DNA of 64,000 bases from Erythrobacter dokdonensis DSW-74. GTDB taxonomy: Bacteria > Pseudomonadota > Alphaproteobacteria > Sphingomonadales > Sphingomonadaceae. Location: NCBI RefSeq assembly GCF_001677335.1, contig NZ_LZYB01000001.1:682001-746000 (forward strand), given 5' to 3'. Each line of letters opens with the position of its first letter. Within the stretch, counting starts at the first letter, position 1. The notes under the pieces were generated by a model. The model had not been told where the DNA came from. It worked only from the letters and a program-made list of their open reading frames with translations, and searched no databases. The translations under genes and the position numbers were made by a program. This document shows, in pieces, positions 1 through 9,163 of this stretch.

Positions 1-178
1 TATAGGTCAGCGCGCTTTCGCAGGACGCGGTCGAGGTGAAGCCGGGGTCAAAGGTGAACGCACCCGTCTGCGCGTAAAGCTTGCGGATGTCGATCACGTC
101 GGGGCCGGTGCTGCCTTCCAGCACGGGATACTCGTATGTCGTCCCGCCCAGTTCCAGTTTCGCCGACTTGTCTGCCAA
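1..178 (-). CDS. gltA: Citrate synthase, N-terminal part (runs off the window)
   Basis: Citrate synthase condenses acetyl-CoA with oxaloacetate in the first TCA-cycle step. Only the first 59 residues are visible. They read like the start of type II bacterial citrate synthase, with the stretch DVIDIRKLYAQTGAFTFDPG followed by FTSTASCES. The start is a TTG at 178, preceded by AGGAGA at 185-190 with 6 nt spacing. The catalytic His and Asp residues lie outside the window. It follows gltX on the same strand with a 55-bp gap and may be co-transcribed with it. The family assignment is secure from the N-terminus alone. Confidence 0.9.
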   Translation of the reverse strand, partial: MADKSAKLELGGTTYEYPVLEGSTGPDVIDIRKLYAQTGAFTFDPGFTSTASCESALTY

Positions 179-233
179 GGTGTGTCTCCTGTCCAAATAT
201 ACCGGTCCTGCCCTGCGCCCTCACGCAGCCTGC

Positions 234-1670
234 CTAAGCAGCCTGGGCGTCGAGCCGGGCAAGCGCCTCGTCCCGGCCCAGAAGGACCAGAACGTCGAAA
301 ATCCCGGGTGAAGTGGTCGTCCCGGTCAGCGCCGCGCGCATCGGCTGCGCCAGCTTGCCAAGACCCAATCCCAGTTCCTCGGCAAGTGCCTTCGTAGTGG
401 CTTCGAGCGTCTCGCTTGTCCAGTCGTTTTCGCCGCGCAGACGCTCGCAAATGGTGCGCAGGATGTTGCGTGCCTCGCCTTCGAGGATCTGGGCCGCCTT
501 GTCGGTCAAGGCGATCGGCCGCTTTGCGAAAAGAAAGGCAGACCCTTCAACAAGATCATTGAGATTCTTGGCGCGAACTTTGAGCTCGGGCATGGCCCGC
601 GCGAGCAAGGTCACGTCAGCCTCTTCGCCAATCCGGGCGGCCACCAGCGCGGCAAGCCGCATGTCATCGGCCTCGCGCAGGTAGTGACCGTTGAGATTTT
701 CGAGCTTTTTCATGTCGAAGCGCGAGGGGCTCTTGCCCACACCATCGAGATCGAACAGCTCCACTGCTTCCGCGCGGGTGATCTCCTCGCGGTCGCCGTG
801 CCCCCAGCCGAGGCGCAGCAGGTAGTTGAACAGCGCTTCGGGCAGGATGCCGAATTCGTCGCGATAGGCCTCCACGCCCAGCGCGCCGTGGCGCTTCGAC
901 AGCTTGGCTCCGTCCGACCCATGGATCAGCGGGATATGGGCATAGACCGGGTCGGGCCAGTTGCCCTCGATCTGGTTCATCGCCCGGATGATCGGCAGCT
1001 GGCGGAAGGCATTGTTCAAGTGATCGTCGCCGCGGATCACGTGGGTTACGCCCATGTCGTGATCATCGACTACGACCGCCAGCATATAGGTGGGCGTGCC
1101 GTCGGCGCGCAGGATGATGTAATCGTCGATTTCCTCGTTCTTCACGGTGACCGCACCCTGCACCCGATCATGGATCGTGGTCTCGCCCTCGTTGGGGGTC
1201 CTGAGGCGGATGGTGAAGGGCGCCCCCTCAGGCGCTTCGGCGGGGTCGCGGTCGCGCCAGCGCCCGTCATAGCGTAGCGGCTTTTTGTTGGCGCGCTGCT
1301 CCTCGCGCATCGCCTCGAGCTCTTCGGGCGTGGCAAAGCACTTGTAGGCATGGCCTGCGTTCAGAAGCTGCCAGGCAACCTCGGCATGACGCTCGGCGCG
1401 GTCGGACTGGAACAGCGGGGGCGCGTCATAATCGAGCCCGAGCCAGTCCAGACCTTCGATGATCGCGTCGATCGCCTCCTGCGTCGAACGCTTGCGGTCG
1501 GTATCCTCGATCCGCAGCAGCGTGCGGCCGCCGTGGTGGCGGGCGTAGAGCCAGTTGAATAGTGCCGTCCGCGCACCCCCGATATGCAGAAAACCGGTGG
1601 GCGAGGGGGCGAAGCGGGTCACCACGCCACCCGAAGCGGCTGCGTCCGCGCTGCTGCTTTCGCTTGCCAT
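234..1670 (-). CDS. gltX: Glutamate--tRNA ligase
   Basis: Class I aminoacyl-tRNA synthetase that charges tRNA-Glu in the cytoplasm. The protein has 478 residues, the usual length. The ATP-binding HIGH motif is HIGG at 29-32 (after [10 protein letters not shown]) and the KMSKS motif is KLSKR at 256-260. The N-terminal tail ([14 protein letters not shown]) is low in complexity and may be disordered. It is divergent from comEC across a short gap and lies upstream of gltA on the same strand. Some organisms carry a second GltX acting on tRNA-Gln; the sequence here does not settle whether this one is discriminating. Confidence 0.95.
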   Translation of the reverse strand: MASESSSADAAASGGVVTRFAPSPTGFLHIGGARTALFNWLYARHHGGRTLLRIEDTDRKRSTQEAIDAIIEGLDWLGLDYDAPPLFQSDRAERHAEVAWQLLNAGHAYKCFATPEELEAMREEQRANKKPLRYDGRWRDRDPAEAPEGAPFTIRLRTPNEGETTIHDRVQGAVTVKNEEIDDYIILRADGTPTYMLAVVVDDHDMGVTHVIRGDDHLNNAFRQLPIIRAMNQIEGNWPDPVYAHIPLIHGSDGAKLSKRHGALGVEAYRDEFGILPEALFNYLLRLGWGHGDREEITRAEAVELFDLDGVGKSPSRFDMKKLENLNGHYLREADDMRLAALVAARIGEEADVTLLARAMPELKVRAKNLNDLVEGSAFLFAKRPIALTDKAAQILEGEARNILRTICERLRGENDWTSETLEATTKALAEELGLGLGKLAQPMRAALTGTTTSPGIFDVLVLLGRDEALARLDAQAA

Positions 1671-1736
1671 TTCGTGTCAATTCCTGTTCACTTTGAGCGG
1701 CTTGGCATGCGCCTGGCCGGTCGGGGGGGCGAGCCG

Positions 1737-3977
1737 ATGCGCGATGTGCCGATCATACCGATGGGAGACGGCCCCGGCAGCACCCCTGCCGGATCCGTCG
1801 TGTCGGCCCGGCCTTGGCAAAGCGGTGGACGATTGTCCAGCACCGGCGGCGGATGGACTGCCCGGGCAGCCGAAATGGCCGAGCGGTTTCTTGCAGGTGC
1901 CGGGTTCGACCGCGCGCCGTGGCTGGCAGTGCTGTTCATGGCCGGGATTCTCGCCTGGTTTGCCTTTCCGGGCCCGTGGTATTGGGTAGCCGCCATCGCC
2001 GCAGGTATCGGGATGGCCGGAGCCGCGATGCTGTTGTGGCCGAGCGGCACCGCGATCTGCGACCGGCGGCTCCACCTGCGCAATGCCATGATTGCGGGCG
2101 GACTGGTGTTTGCTGCCGGCCTCGCCGTGATCTGGGTGCGTTCCGGGATCGTCGGAGCCGAGCCGATCGCAGCGCCGCAGGTCGCATTGCTCGAAGGTTA
2201 TGTGCTCGAGCGGGAGGACCAGCCCGCCGAGCAGCGTATCCGCCTCACGCTGGCGATACGCGACGCGCAGAGCTCCGAGGCGCGCAAGGTGCGCATCAAT
2301 GTGCCGCTTTCCGCCTTGCCGACCGACGCGACGATTGCCGAGGGCGCGGTGGTGCGATCGCGAGCGCGCCTGATGCCGCCAGCCAGCCCGATGCTGCCCG
2401 GGTCCTACAATTTCGCGCGCGCCGCGTGGTTCAAGGGACTTGCCGCGACCGGCAGCGCGCTTGGCCCGGTCGAACTGGTTCGCGCCGCCCCGTCCCGCAC
2501 CGGGCTGGCGACGGTTCAGCGGACACTTTCCGCCCATGTCCGCGAGCGGGTCGACGGGTCGGCCGGGACTATCGCTGCCGCCTTTGCCAGCGGTGATCGC
2601 GGCGGTATCGCGCGTGCCGACGAGGAGGCGATGCGCGATGCGGGCCTGACCCACCTGCTCTCGATCAGCGGGCTGCACGTCAGTGCCGTGATAGCGGCGG
2701 CCTATTTCACCGTGCTGAAATTGCTGGCGCTGTGGCCTGCCCTTGCGCTGCGGGTGCGGCTGCCGGTGGTGGCGGCAGCGGGGGGCGCTCTGGCCGGGAT
2801 CGGCTACACCTTGCTGACCGGCGCCGAGGTGCCCACCGTACGCAGTTGCGTGGCTGCAATGCTGGTGCTCATCGCACTGGCGTTGGGGCGCGATGCGCTT
2901 TCAATGAGGATGGTAGCGGTCGCGGCGGGATTCGTCCTGCTGCTGTGGCCCGAAAGCGCGATCGGACCAAGCTTCCAGATGAGCTTTTCGGCGGTGCTGG
3001 CTATCATTGCGGTTTCGGGCAGCGGTCCTGTCCGTGCCTTTCTCGCCGCGCGCGAGGAGCCCTGGTGGGCGCGGGCCGGACGCCGGGTGGTGATGCTGTT
3101 CGTAACGGGCCTGGTGATCGAGCTTGCGCTGATGCCGGTGGTGCTGTTCCACTTCCACCGCGCCGGTCTTTACGGGGCCTTGGCGAACGTGGTGGCGATC
3201 CCGCTGGTGACCTTCGTCTCGATGCCTCTGATTGCGATTGCGCTGGTGCTCGATCTCGCCGGTGCGGGTGCCCCGGTGTGGTGGCTGGTGGAACATTCGC
3301 TCGACCTGTTGCTGGGGATCGCGCACCTGACCGCTGCCCAGCCGGGCGCGGTCAAGCTGATGCCCCAGATCGGGGGAATGGCGATTGGCCTGTTTGCTGC
3401 AGGCGGCCTCTGGCTGGCGCTATGGAGCGGGCGCGCCCGTTTGCTGGGGCTGGTTCCGGCAGCGGTGGCGAGCGTTCTGGCGATCATGACCCCGATCCCC
3501 GATCTGCTGGTCTCCGGTGACGGAAGGCAGGTCGGCATCACCATCGACGACGCGAGCGGCGAGCGGCAGCTGCTGTCCTTGCGCGACAGCCGCTCGGACT
3601 ATGCGAGGGACAATCTGATCGAGCTGGCCGGCGTCAAGGGAGAGCCGGTGCCGCTGGCACAATGGCCCGGTGCGCGCTGTTCAAGCGCGTTCTGTGTCCT
3701 TGTTGTCGAACGCGGCGGACGCGATTGGGCGATCCTGATGGCGCGTACCCGCGACCGGGTCGAGGAGCGCGCGCTGGCGAGCGCCTGCGAGCGGGCCGAC
3801 ATCGTGATTGCCGATCGCTACCTGCCGCGCTCGTGCCGCCCGCGCTGGCTCAAGGCGGACCGGCGGATGCTCGATCGCAGCGGCGGTCTCTCGATCAATC
3901 TCGCAAGCCAGACCGTCGCGAGTGTTGCGCAGCGGGAGGGGCAACACGGATGGTGGAAAGGCGCCGCTGCGCCGTAA
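1737..3977 (+). CDS. comEC: ComEC/Rec2-family DNA uptake channel protein
   Basis: Polytopic inner-membrane protein of the ComEC/Rec2 family, which carries single-stranded DNA into the cytoplasm during natural transformation. Hydrophobic segments begin near residue 65. A DUF4131-like N-terminal domain is followed by the competence domain with the signature SISGLH at 309-314 and many further membrane helices. The C-terminal part (about 590-746) occupies the place of the metallo-beta-lactamase domain but shows no HxHxDH metal motif. The start is uncertain: ATG at 1737 follows a G-rich stretch, ATG at 1707 is an in-frame alternative, and still earlier starts would overlap gltX. No other competence genes are in this window. 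Confidence 0.85.
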   Translation: MRDVPIIPMGDGPGSTPAGSVVSARPWQSGGRLSSTGGGWTARAAEMAERFLAGAGFDRAPWLAVLFMAGILAWFAFPGPWYWVAAIAAGIGMAGAAMLLWPSGTAICDRRLHLRNAMIAGGLVFAAGLAVIWVRSGIVGAEPIAAPQVALLEGYVLEREDQPAEQRIRLTLAIRDAQSSEARKVRINVPLSALPTDATIAEGAVVRSRARLMPPASPMLPGSYNFARAAWFKGLAATGSALGPVELVRAAPSRTGLATVQRTLSAHVRERVDGSAGTIAAAFASGDRGGIARADEEAMRDAGLTHLLSISGLHVSAVIAAAYFTVLKLLALWPALALRVRLPVVAAAGGALAGIGYTLLTGAEVPTVRSCVAAMLVLIALALGRDALSMRMVAVAAGFVLLLWPESAIGPSFQMSFSAVLAIIAVSGSGPVRAFLAAREEPWWARAGRRVVMLFVTGLVIELALMPVVLFHFHRAGLYGALANVVAIPLVTFVSMPLIAIALVLDLAGAGAPVWWLVEHSLDLLLGIAHLTAAQPGAVKLMPQIGGMAIGLFAAGGLWLALWSGRARLLGLVPAAVASVLAIMTPIPDLLVSGDGRQVGITIDDASGERQLLSLRDSRSDYARDNLIELAGVKGEPVPLAQWPGARCSSAFCVLVVERGGRDWAILMARTRDRVEERALASACERADIVIADRYLPRSCRPRWLKADRRMLDRSGGLSINLASQTVASVAQREGQHGWWKGAAAP

Positions 3978-3992
3978 GTCCGCCCCGAAGCC

Positions 3993-4055
3993 GGGTCTGG
4001 AGGGGTCTGGCAGGGGCCTAAATGGGGTCTAACGGGGGTCTAGCAGGGGTCTGAA
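3993..4055. repeat. Six degenerate 11-bp units with core GGGGTCT
   Basis: Just after the comEC stop, the core GGGTCT or GGGGTCT (once GGGGCCT) recurs six times. The position after the last G falls at 3996, 4006, 4017, 4028, 4039 and 4050, so spacing is 10 and then 11 bp throughout, about one helical turn. The rest of the 3978-4206 gap is AT-richer and holds a separated inverted pair, GTGAAAC at 4089-4095 and GTTTCAC at 4146-4152. The function is unknown. Confidence 0.7.
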
Positions 4056-4206
4056 CCACTGCGAAAACCCCCGCCGGATTGTCCGCCTGTGAAACTTTAG
4101 TCTATCAAGTATCTGAAATAAAGTTATAAAAGCACCGGTAGTAATGTTTCACGCCGTCGTGCGTTCATGCCGCTAGCGTGACACCCCGATCCCGGTGCCT
4201 TCCCGT

Positions 4207-4887
4207 TCAGTGATAGCGCCGCAGCAAGCCTGCCAGCTTGCCCTGCACCTGAACCTCTTCGGGCCGGTAGATCTGCGGTTCGTAGGCACCGTTGGCCGGA
4301 TCGAGCCGCACCATCCCGCTTTCCTTGCGCAGGTACTTGAGCGTTGCTTCCTCGCCGCGCACCAGCGCCACCACGATCTCGCCGTCGCGCGCGGTATCGG
4401 TGCGCCGCACCAGCGCGAAGTCGCCGTCGAAAATCCCGGCCTCGATCATGGAATCGCCCGACACCTCGAGCGCGTAATGCTCTCCAGGGCCAAGCAGCGC
4501 AGCGGGGACGGGCAGGGTGCTCTGCCCCTCGAGCGCTTCGATCGGCGCGCCCGCGGCGATCCGGCCGTGCAGCGGCAGTTCGATCACATCATTGGCCGGT
4601 TCGGGTGCGGCGCGCGCCGCCGCAGGGGCGAGCGGCACGACATTCCCCGCGATCCGTGCCGCCGGAGTGGCGTCTTCGGGCTGGCGGATCACTTCGAGCG
4701 CGCGCGCGCGGTTCGGCAATCGGCGCAGGAAGCCGCGTTCCTCCAAGGCGGAAATCAGCCGGTGCACGCCCGACTTGCTCTTGAGATCGAGCGCTTCCTT
4801 CATTTCCTCGAAACTGGGCGAGATGCCGGTCTCTTCCAGGCGTTGCTGGATGAAACGGATCAACTCGTGCTGCTTGGCTGTCAGCAT
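4207..4887 (-). CDS. lexA: LexA repressor (SOS response)
   Basis: Transcriptional repressor of DNA-damage genes that cleaves itself when stimulated by RecA filaments. It has 226 residues. Residues 1-65 form the winged helix ([11 protein letters not shown], then [21 protein letters not shown]). The cleavage site is Ala112-Gly113. The catalytic dyad is Ser146 (GDSM) and Lys184 (ATLKYL). All residues needed for self-cleavage are present. An SOS box lies about 135 bp upstream, so it probably represses itself. It converges with comEC. Confidence 0.97.
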   Translation of the reverse strand: MLTAKQHELIRFIQQRLEETGISPSFEEMKEALDLKSKSGVHRLISALEERGFLRRLPNRARALEVIRQPEDATPAARIAGNVVPLAPAAARAAPEPANDVIELPLHGRIAAGAPIEALEGQSTLPVPAALLGPGEHYALEVSGDSMIEAGIFDGDFALVRRTDTARDGEIVVALVRGEEATLKYLRKESGMVRLDPANGAYEPQIYRPEEVQVQGKLAGLLRRYH

Positions 4888-5021
4888 TGATCAAATCTCC
4901 TGTGGTCGCACCCACGCCGCCCTGACGGGGCGAAGCGTGCCAATCCCTTGTGTGCGCCAAGAGGCACCTGCCCGTACGGGCACAGGGTGCGTTGCCTGCA
5001 CGTTCCGCCCGCCATTAAGGT

Positions 5022-5036
5022 GAACGAACGAGGAAC
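5022..5036 (-). promoter_or_regulatory. LexA-binding site (SOS box) of lexA
   Basis: The + strand reads GAAC, seven bases, GAAC, an exact match to the alphaproteobacterial direct-repeat LexA box. It lies in the 204-bp gap between the moeA stop and the lexA start, upstream of lexA. A further GAAC sits inside the spacer (5026-5029). This implies autorepression of lexA. Confidence 0.75.
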
Positions 5037-5091
5037 AATTAGGAAACTTTCGGAATCGAGTCAAGCGCCTCGCGCTGCAAACCCGCGCGAT

Positions 5092-6291
5092 TCAGCCATT
5101 CCCGAGGGCAAATACACAAACCGGCTCGCCGATTGATACGGCGGGCGATCCAGCGGGCCTATCGATCAGGCAATCGGCGGCGGCCAGCGCGCCGAGCGCG
5201 GAGGAGTCCTGTGATCCGGCAAGCCGCACCTCGCCGCCATTGCTCACCGCGCGCAGGAATTCGCGCCGCTTGCCCACCGCGGGCAGCGGTTCGGCCGCGC
5301 GCATTGTCACCGCACGGGGCAGGGGTGAGGCATCGCCCATCGCTGCGCGCACCAGCGGCAGCGCGAACAGGAACGCGGTGACAAAGCTCGACACCGGATT
5401 GCCCGGCAGGCCGAGAATGACCTGCCGGCCCCATGATGCCTCGCGGGTTGCCACCATCAGGGGTTTGCCCGGCTTGATCGCGACCTTCCAGAACGCGATC
5501 GTCGCGCCCCAGTCCTTGAGCGCCTGCTGGATGAGGTCATGATCGCCGACCGAAGCGCCGCCGGATGTGACGAGGATATGGCTGTCCTCGGCGCGTTTGA
5601 GCGCCGCGGCCAGTGCAGCGCGATCATCGGCGACCGGACCGAGCGCCTCGACCGCGCCGACAAGGGGATGGAGCATCGCGCCCAGCATTACCCCGTTGCT
5701 GGCGGGAATCTGGTGCGTGCCGCAAGGTTGGCCCGGGGGCACCAGCTCATCGCCGCTGTCCAGCACGGCGATCCTTGGAGGCTCTACCAGGGGCAGGTTC
5801 GCATGGCCTGCGGCAACCGCCAGAGCGAGCGTTGCCGGGGTACAGGCCGTACCGCGGGCCAGAATGCAATCGCCTTGCCGGAAATCGAAACCGGCCTTGC
5901 GCACATGGCGCCCGGGTGCGGGCAGTTCGCTGGCGGTCACCATGTCGCCATCGACCTGCGCATTTTCCTGTATCAGAACGCTTTCGCTGCCCGGCGGCAT
6001 ATGGGCGCCGGTCGAGATGCGCACGCATTGCCCCGGCTCCAGCGCGCCGCCAAAGGGCGCGCCCGCGCGGCTTTCGCCCACGCGGCGCCAGGGGCCGCGG
6101 CCCGGAGCGATGGCATAGCCGTCCATCGCCGACAGGTCGGCGGCCGGTTGGGTGCGCAGCGCCACCATGTCGCGCGCAAGGTAGCGATTGCCGGTGATCC
6201 GGGGATGGATATCCACCGGGGCCGTCCCTGTTTCGGGTGCCAGCGCCAGCAGACGCCGCTGTGCTTCTTCCAGCGTGAGCAGCGCGCTCAC
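5092..6291 (-). CDS. moeA: Molybdopterin molybdenumtransferase MoeA
   Basis: Inserts molybdate into adenylylated molybdopterin in the last step of basic molybdenum-cofactor synthesis. The 399 residues match the family. The N-terminal domain contains DLSAMDGYA, the central MoCF-binding domain has [11 protein letters not shown], and KPGKPLM and GLPGNPVSS follow. Its ATG overlaps the moaC stop by 4 bp, so the two are translationally coupled at the end of the trp-moa operon. Other Mo-cofactor genes (moaA, moaD, moaE, mogA) are not in the window. Confidence 0.95.
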   Translation of the reverse strand: MSALLTLEEAQRRLLALAPETGTAPVDIHPRITGNRYLARDMVALRTQPAADLSAMDGYAIAPGRGPWRRVGESRAGAPFGGALEPGQCVRISTGAHMPPGSESVLIQENAQVDGDMVTASELPAPGRHVRKAGFDFRQGDCILARGTACTPATLALAVAAGHANLPLVEPPRIAVLDSGDELVPPGQPCGTHQIPASNGVMLGAMLHPLVGAVEALGPVADDRAALAAALKRAEDSHILVTSGGASVGDHDLIQQALKDWGATIAFWKVAIKPGKPLMVATREASWGRQVILGLPGNPVSSFVTAFLFALPLVRAAMGDASPLPRAVTMRAAEPLPAVGKRREFLRAVSNGGEVRLAGSQDSSALGALAAADCLIDRPAGSPAVSIGEPVCVFALGNG

Positions 6292-6761
6292 GCGTCGGCC
6301 TTCCAGTCGCCCGACTTGCCGCCGGACTTGGCGATGAGGCGAACCTGCGAGATGACCATGCCCTTGTCGATCGCCTTTGCCATGTCGTAGATTGTAAGGA
6401 GTGCGATCGAAACAGCTGTCATCGCTTCCATTTCAACGCCCGTGCGTCCCGTCAGCGAGGCGGTGGCGGTGGCGCGGATGCCATCCGCCTCATAGGCGAA
6501 TTCGATGTTCACGGCCTCCAGCCCGAGCGGATGGCACAGCGGGATCAGGTCGCCGGTGCGCTTGGCGGCCATGATCCCTGCGATGCGGGCCGTGCCGAGC
6601 ACGTCACCCTTGGGCGCGTTGCCCGCGCGGATCGCTTCGAGCGCCTGCGCCGACATGGTGATCCGCCCGCTGGCCACCGCGCGGCGGGCCGTGGCAGGCT
6701 TGCCGCCGACATCGACCATGCGGGCAGCGCCGTCATCGCCAAGATGGGTGAGCTTGCTCAT
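6288..6761 (-). CDS. moaC: Cyclic pyranopterin monophosphate synthase MoaC
   Basis: Works after MoaA to form cyclic pyranopterin monophosphate from the GTP-derived intermediate in molybdenum-cofactor synthesis. It has 157 residues, a normal length. Visible family motifs are the LCHPL segment and the C-terminal pattern [10 protein letters not shown], which carries the catalytic Asp and Lys. The ATG overlaps the trpC stop (ATGA) and its own stop overlaps moeA, so it is embedded in a tightly coupled transcript that starts with tryptophan genes. Confidence 0.96.
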   Translation of the reverse strand: MSKLTHLGDDGAARMVDVGGKPATARRAVASGRITMSAQALEAIRAGNAPKGDVLGTARIAGIMAAKRTGDLIPLCHPLGLEAVNIEFAYEADGIRATATASLTGRTGVEMEAMTAVSIALLTIYDMAKAIDKGMVISQVRLIAKSGGKSGDWKADA

Positions 6762-7558
6762 AGGTCCTGTTCTGCGCCGAGCAGGGCGCGGGTGGCACTC
6801 GCAATATCGTCAGCCCGCATCAGGCTTTCCCCGACAAGGAAAGTGCGCACGCCGGCCGCGTCAAGGCGGCGGATGTCGGCATGGGTGTTGATCCCGCTTT
6901 CGCCCACCAGCAGCGTGCCTTCGGGTGCGAGCGGGGCGAGCCGCTCGGTCACGGCAAGCGAGGTGGTGAAGGTTTTCAGGTCGCGGTTGTTGACCCCGAT
7001 CAGGCGCGATCGGAGCACTTTGACGGCGCGTTCCAGTTCGGCCTCGTCATGCACTTCGACCAGCACGTCCATGCCCCATTCGCGTGCGGCGGTTTCGATC
7101 TCGGCCATTGCGCTGTCTTCCAGCGCGGCCACGATGATCAGGATCGCGTCGGCCCCGATCGCGCGCGCTTCGAGGCATTGCCACGGATCGACCATGAAAT
7201 CCTTGCGCAGCACCGGAAGGGTGCAGGCGGCGCGGGCCTGCACCAGATAGTCTTCGTGACCCTGGAAATAGGGCGCATCGGTCAAGACCGAAAGGCACGC
7301 TGCGCCCCCGGTCTCATAGGCTGCGGCATGATCTGCGGGTCGGAAGTCGGCGCGGATCAAGCCCTTGGAAGGGCTGGCCTTCTTGATTTCGGCAATCAGC
7401 GCATAGCCCGTGGCCGCACGCGCGCGCAGGGCCGCTTCGAACCCCCTTCCAGGTGTCCGGGTGCGAGCGGCTTCCTCGAGCTGCGCCATGGTGATCGCCT
7501 GCTTTCGCGCGGCGACAATGGTGCGCTTGGCGGCGCAGATTTCCTCGAGCTTGTTCAT
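6758..7558 (-). CDS. trpC: Indole-3-glycerol phosphate synthase
   Basis: Forms indole-3-glycerol phosphate by decarboxylative ring closure in tryptophan synthesis. It is a 266-residue single-domain TIM barrel, without a fused TrpF. Family segments are [10 protein letters not shown] near residue 55, [10 protein letters not shown] and VGESGI. The start is the second of two adjacent ATG codons (7561 or 7558), just after the trpD stop at 7563. An open frame extends further upstream but would run through trpD, so it is not used. The stop overlaps moaC. Confidence 0.95.
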   Translation of the reverse strand: MNKLEEICAAKRTIVAARKQAITMAQLEEAARTRTPGRGFEAALRARAATGYALIAEIKKASPSKGLIRADFRPADHAAAYETGGAACLSVLTDAPYFQGHEDYLVQARAACTLPVLRKDFMVDPWQCLEARAIGADAILIIVAALEDSAMAEIETAAREWGMDVLVEVHDEAELERAVKVLRSRLIGVNNRDLKTFTTSLAVTERLAPLAPEGTLLVGESGINTHADIRRLDAAGVRTFLVGESLMRADDIASATRALLGAEQDL

Positions 7559-7562
7559 CATC

Positions 7563-8555
7563 TCACTTTGCCAGTGCGATCCATTGTTCCAGCAGGCCGA
7601 GCGCCCGCCCCGAATCCAGCGCTTCTGCCGCCATTGCGACCCGTTCATGCCAGTCGCCGCCGCGACCCGCCACCAGCAGGGCACCGGCCGCATTGAACAG
7701 CACCGCATCGCGATAGGGACCGGGCGCACCCATCAGCAGTGCCTTCAAAGCGGCGGCATTATGCTTCGCATCATCGCCGCGGATGGCTTCGATCGGAGCA
7801 TGGGCAAGGCCCGCCGCGCCGGCATCGAGCCGCTCCATCGTAAAGGCGTTGCCGGTCACCACCGCGACCTCGTTCCCGCCCGCCAGACTGAGCTCGTCGA
7901 GGCCTTCATCGCCGGACACGATCAGCGACTTTCCCGTGCCGAGCCGTGCCAACGCGCCCGCATAGATCGGCACATAGGCCGGACGGGCTATCCCGATAAG
8001 CTGGCTTTCGACCCGTGCAGGGTTCGACAGCGGACCCATCAGATTGAAGATGGTGCGTTGTCCGATGCGCACCCGGATGGGCTGGATGCGTGCCATCGCC
8101 GGATGGTGGTTTTTTGCAAACAGGAAACAGATTCCGATCTGCGCAAGCGTTTTTTCGGCCGTGCGTCCGGCTGCGTCCATATCGAGACCGAGGGCTTCCA
8201 GCGTATCCGCCGCGCCCGCCTTGGACGAGGCTGCGCGGTTGCCATGCTTGGCGACCGGCACGCCGCAGGCCGCGACCACCAGACTGACGGCGGTCGAGAC
8301 GTTCAAGGTGTGATGACCGTCGCCTCCCGTGCCGCAGACGTCGATCGCGCCGTCGGGCGCTTCAATCGGGATCAGGCGCGCCCTCAGCGCCCGTGCCGCG
8401 CCCGCGATTTCGTCCGCCGTCTCGCCGCGCGCGGAAAGCGCCACCAGAAAGTCGGCGATCTCCTGTTCCGAGGGCGCGCCGTCGAGCACCACGCCGAAGG
8501 CCGCCTCGGCCTCGGCTTCGGTCAGCGGAACGGTGACGTCGGGCAGGATGGTCAT
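7563..8555 (-). CDS. trpD: Anthranilate phosphoribosyltransferase
   Basis: Transfers phosphoribose from PRPP to anthranilate, the second step of tryptophan synthesis. It has 330 residues. The PRPP-binding loop [14 protein letters not shown] is clear, followed by [12 protein letters not shown]. The chosen start, ATG at 8555, overlaps the trpG stop as ATGA; upstream extension of the frame would run through trpG. It pairs functionally with the separate TrpE and TrpG subunits encoded just upstream. Confidence 0.96.
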   Translation of the reverse strand: MTILPDVTVPLTEAEAEAAFGVVLDGAPSEQEIADFLVALSARGETADEIAGAARALRARLIPIEAPDGAIDVCGTGGDGHHTLNVSTAVSLVVAACGVPVAKHGNRAASSKAGAADTLEALGLDMDAAGRTAEKTLAQIGICFLFAKNHHPAMARIQPIRVRIGQRTIFNLMGPLSNPARVESQLIGIARPAYVPIYAGALARLGTGKSLIVSGDEGLDELSLAGGNEVAVVTGNAFTMERLDAGAAGLAHAPIEAIRGDDAKHNAAALKALLMGAPGPYRDAVLFNAAGALLVAGRGGDWHERVAMAAEALDSGRALGLLEQWIALAK

Positions 8556-9163
8556 GTGGTGAGCCTTTCGGGCAGCACCGGCTCCATGCCGCACAGGCGT
8601 ACGAAATTGGCAAGCAGGGCGTGACCGTGCTCGGTGGCGATGCTTTCGGGGTGAAACTGCACCGAATGGATCGGCAGGCTCTGGTGGCGGAAACCCATCA
8701 CGCTCGGATGATCCGTTCCCGGGGTCTCGGCATGGGCATTGGCGATGAGCGCAGGCGGCACATTCACCACTTCCAGACTGTGATAGCGCGTGGCGGTGAA
8801 GGGGGAAGGCAGTCCGGCGAACACGCCTGTCCCGTCGTGGGTGACAGGCGAGGTCTTGCCATGCATCAGCCCGCCGCGCTGGACTGTCCCGCCGAAATGC
8901 TGGCCGATCGCCTGATGGCCGAGGCACACGCCCATCAACGGCCGCTGTGCATCGGCACAGGCCGCGACCAGATCAAGGCTGATGCCTGCCTCGGTCGGAG
9001 TGCAGGGACCGGGCGAGATCAGGAAGCCGGCCGCGCCCGTTTGCAGCGCCTCGGCGGCGGTCAGTGCGTCATTGCGCTCGACCCGCACTTCAGCCCCCAG
9101 TTCCATGAGATAATGGACAAGATTGAAGGTGAAGCTGTCGTAGTTGTCGATGACGAGGATCAT
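8552..9163 (-). CDS. trpG: Anthranilate synthase glutamine amidotransferase subunit
   Basis: Class I glutamine amidotransferase that delivers ammonia to TrpE; homologues may also serve aminodeoxychorismate synthase. It has 203 residues. The N-terminus ILVIDNYDSFTFNLV is typical. The nucleophile is Cys80 in GVCLGHQ and the His-Glu pair lies in VQFHPES. ATG at 9163 overlaps the stop of the lipoprotein gene (ATGA). No separate pabA is visible, so a dual role in folate synthesis is possible. Confidence 0.95.
   Translation of the reverse strand: MILVIDNYDSFTFNLVHYLMELGAEVRVERNDALTAAEALQTGAAGFLISPGPCTPTEAGISLDLVAACADAQRPLMGVCLGHQAIGQHFGGTVQRGGLMHGKTSPVTHDGTGVFAGLPSPFTATRYHSLEVVNVPPALIANAHAETPGTDHPSVMGFRHQSLPIHSVQFHPESIATEHGHALLANFVRLCGMEPVLPERLTT

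Noticed and set aside
3993-4055. CRISPR or plasmid-iteron array
   Set aside because: Units are 11 bp with no unique spacers, and there are no cas or rep genes near.
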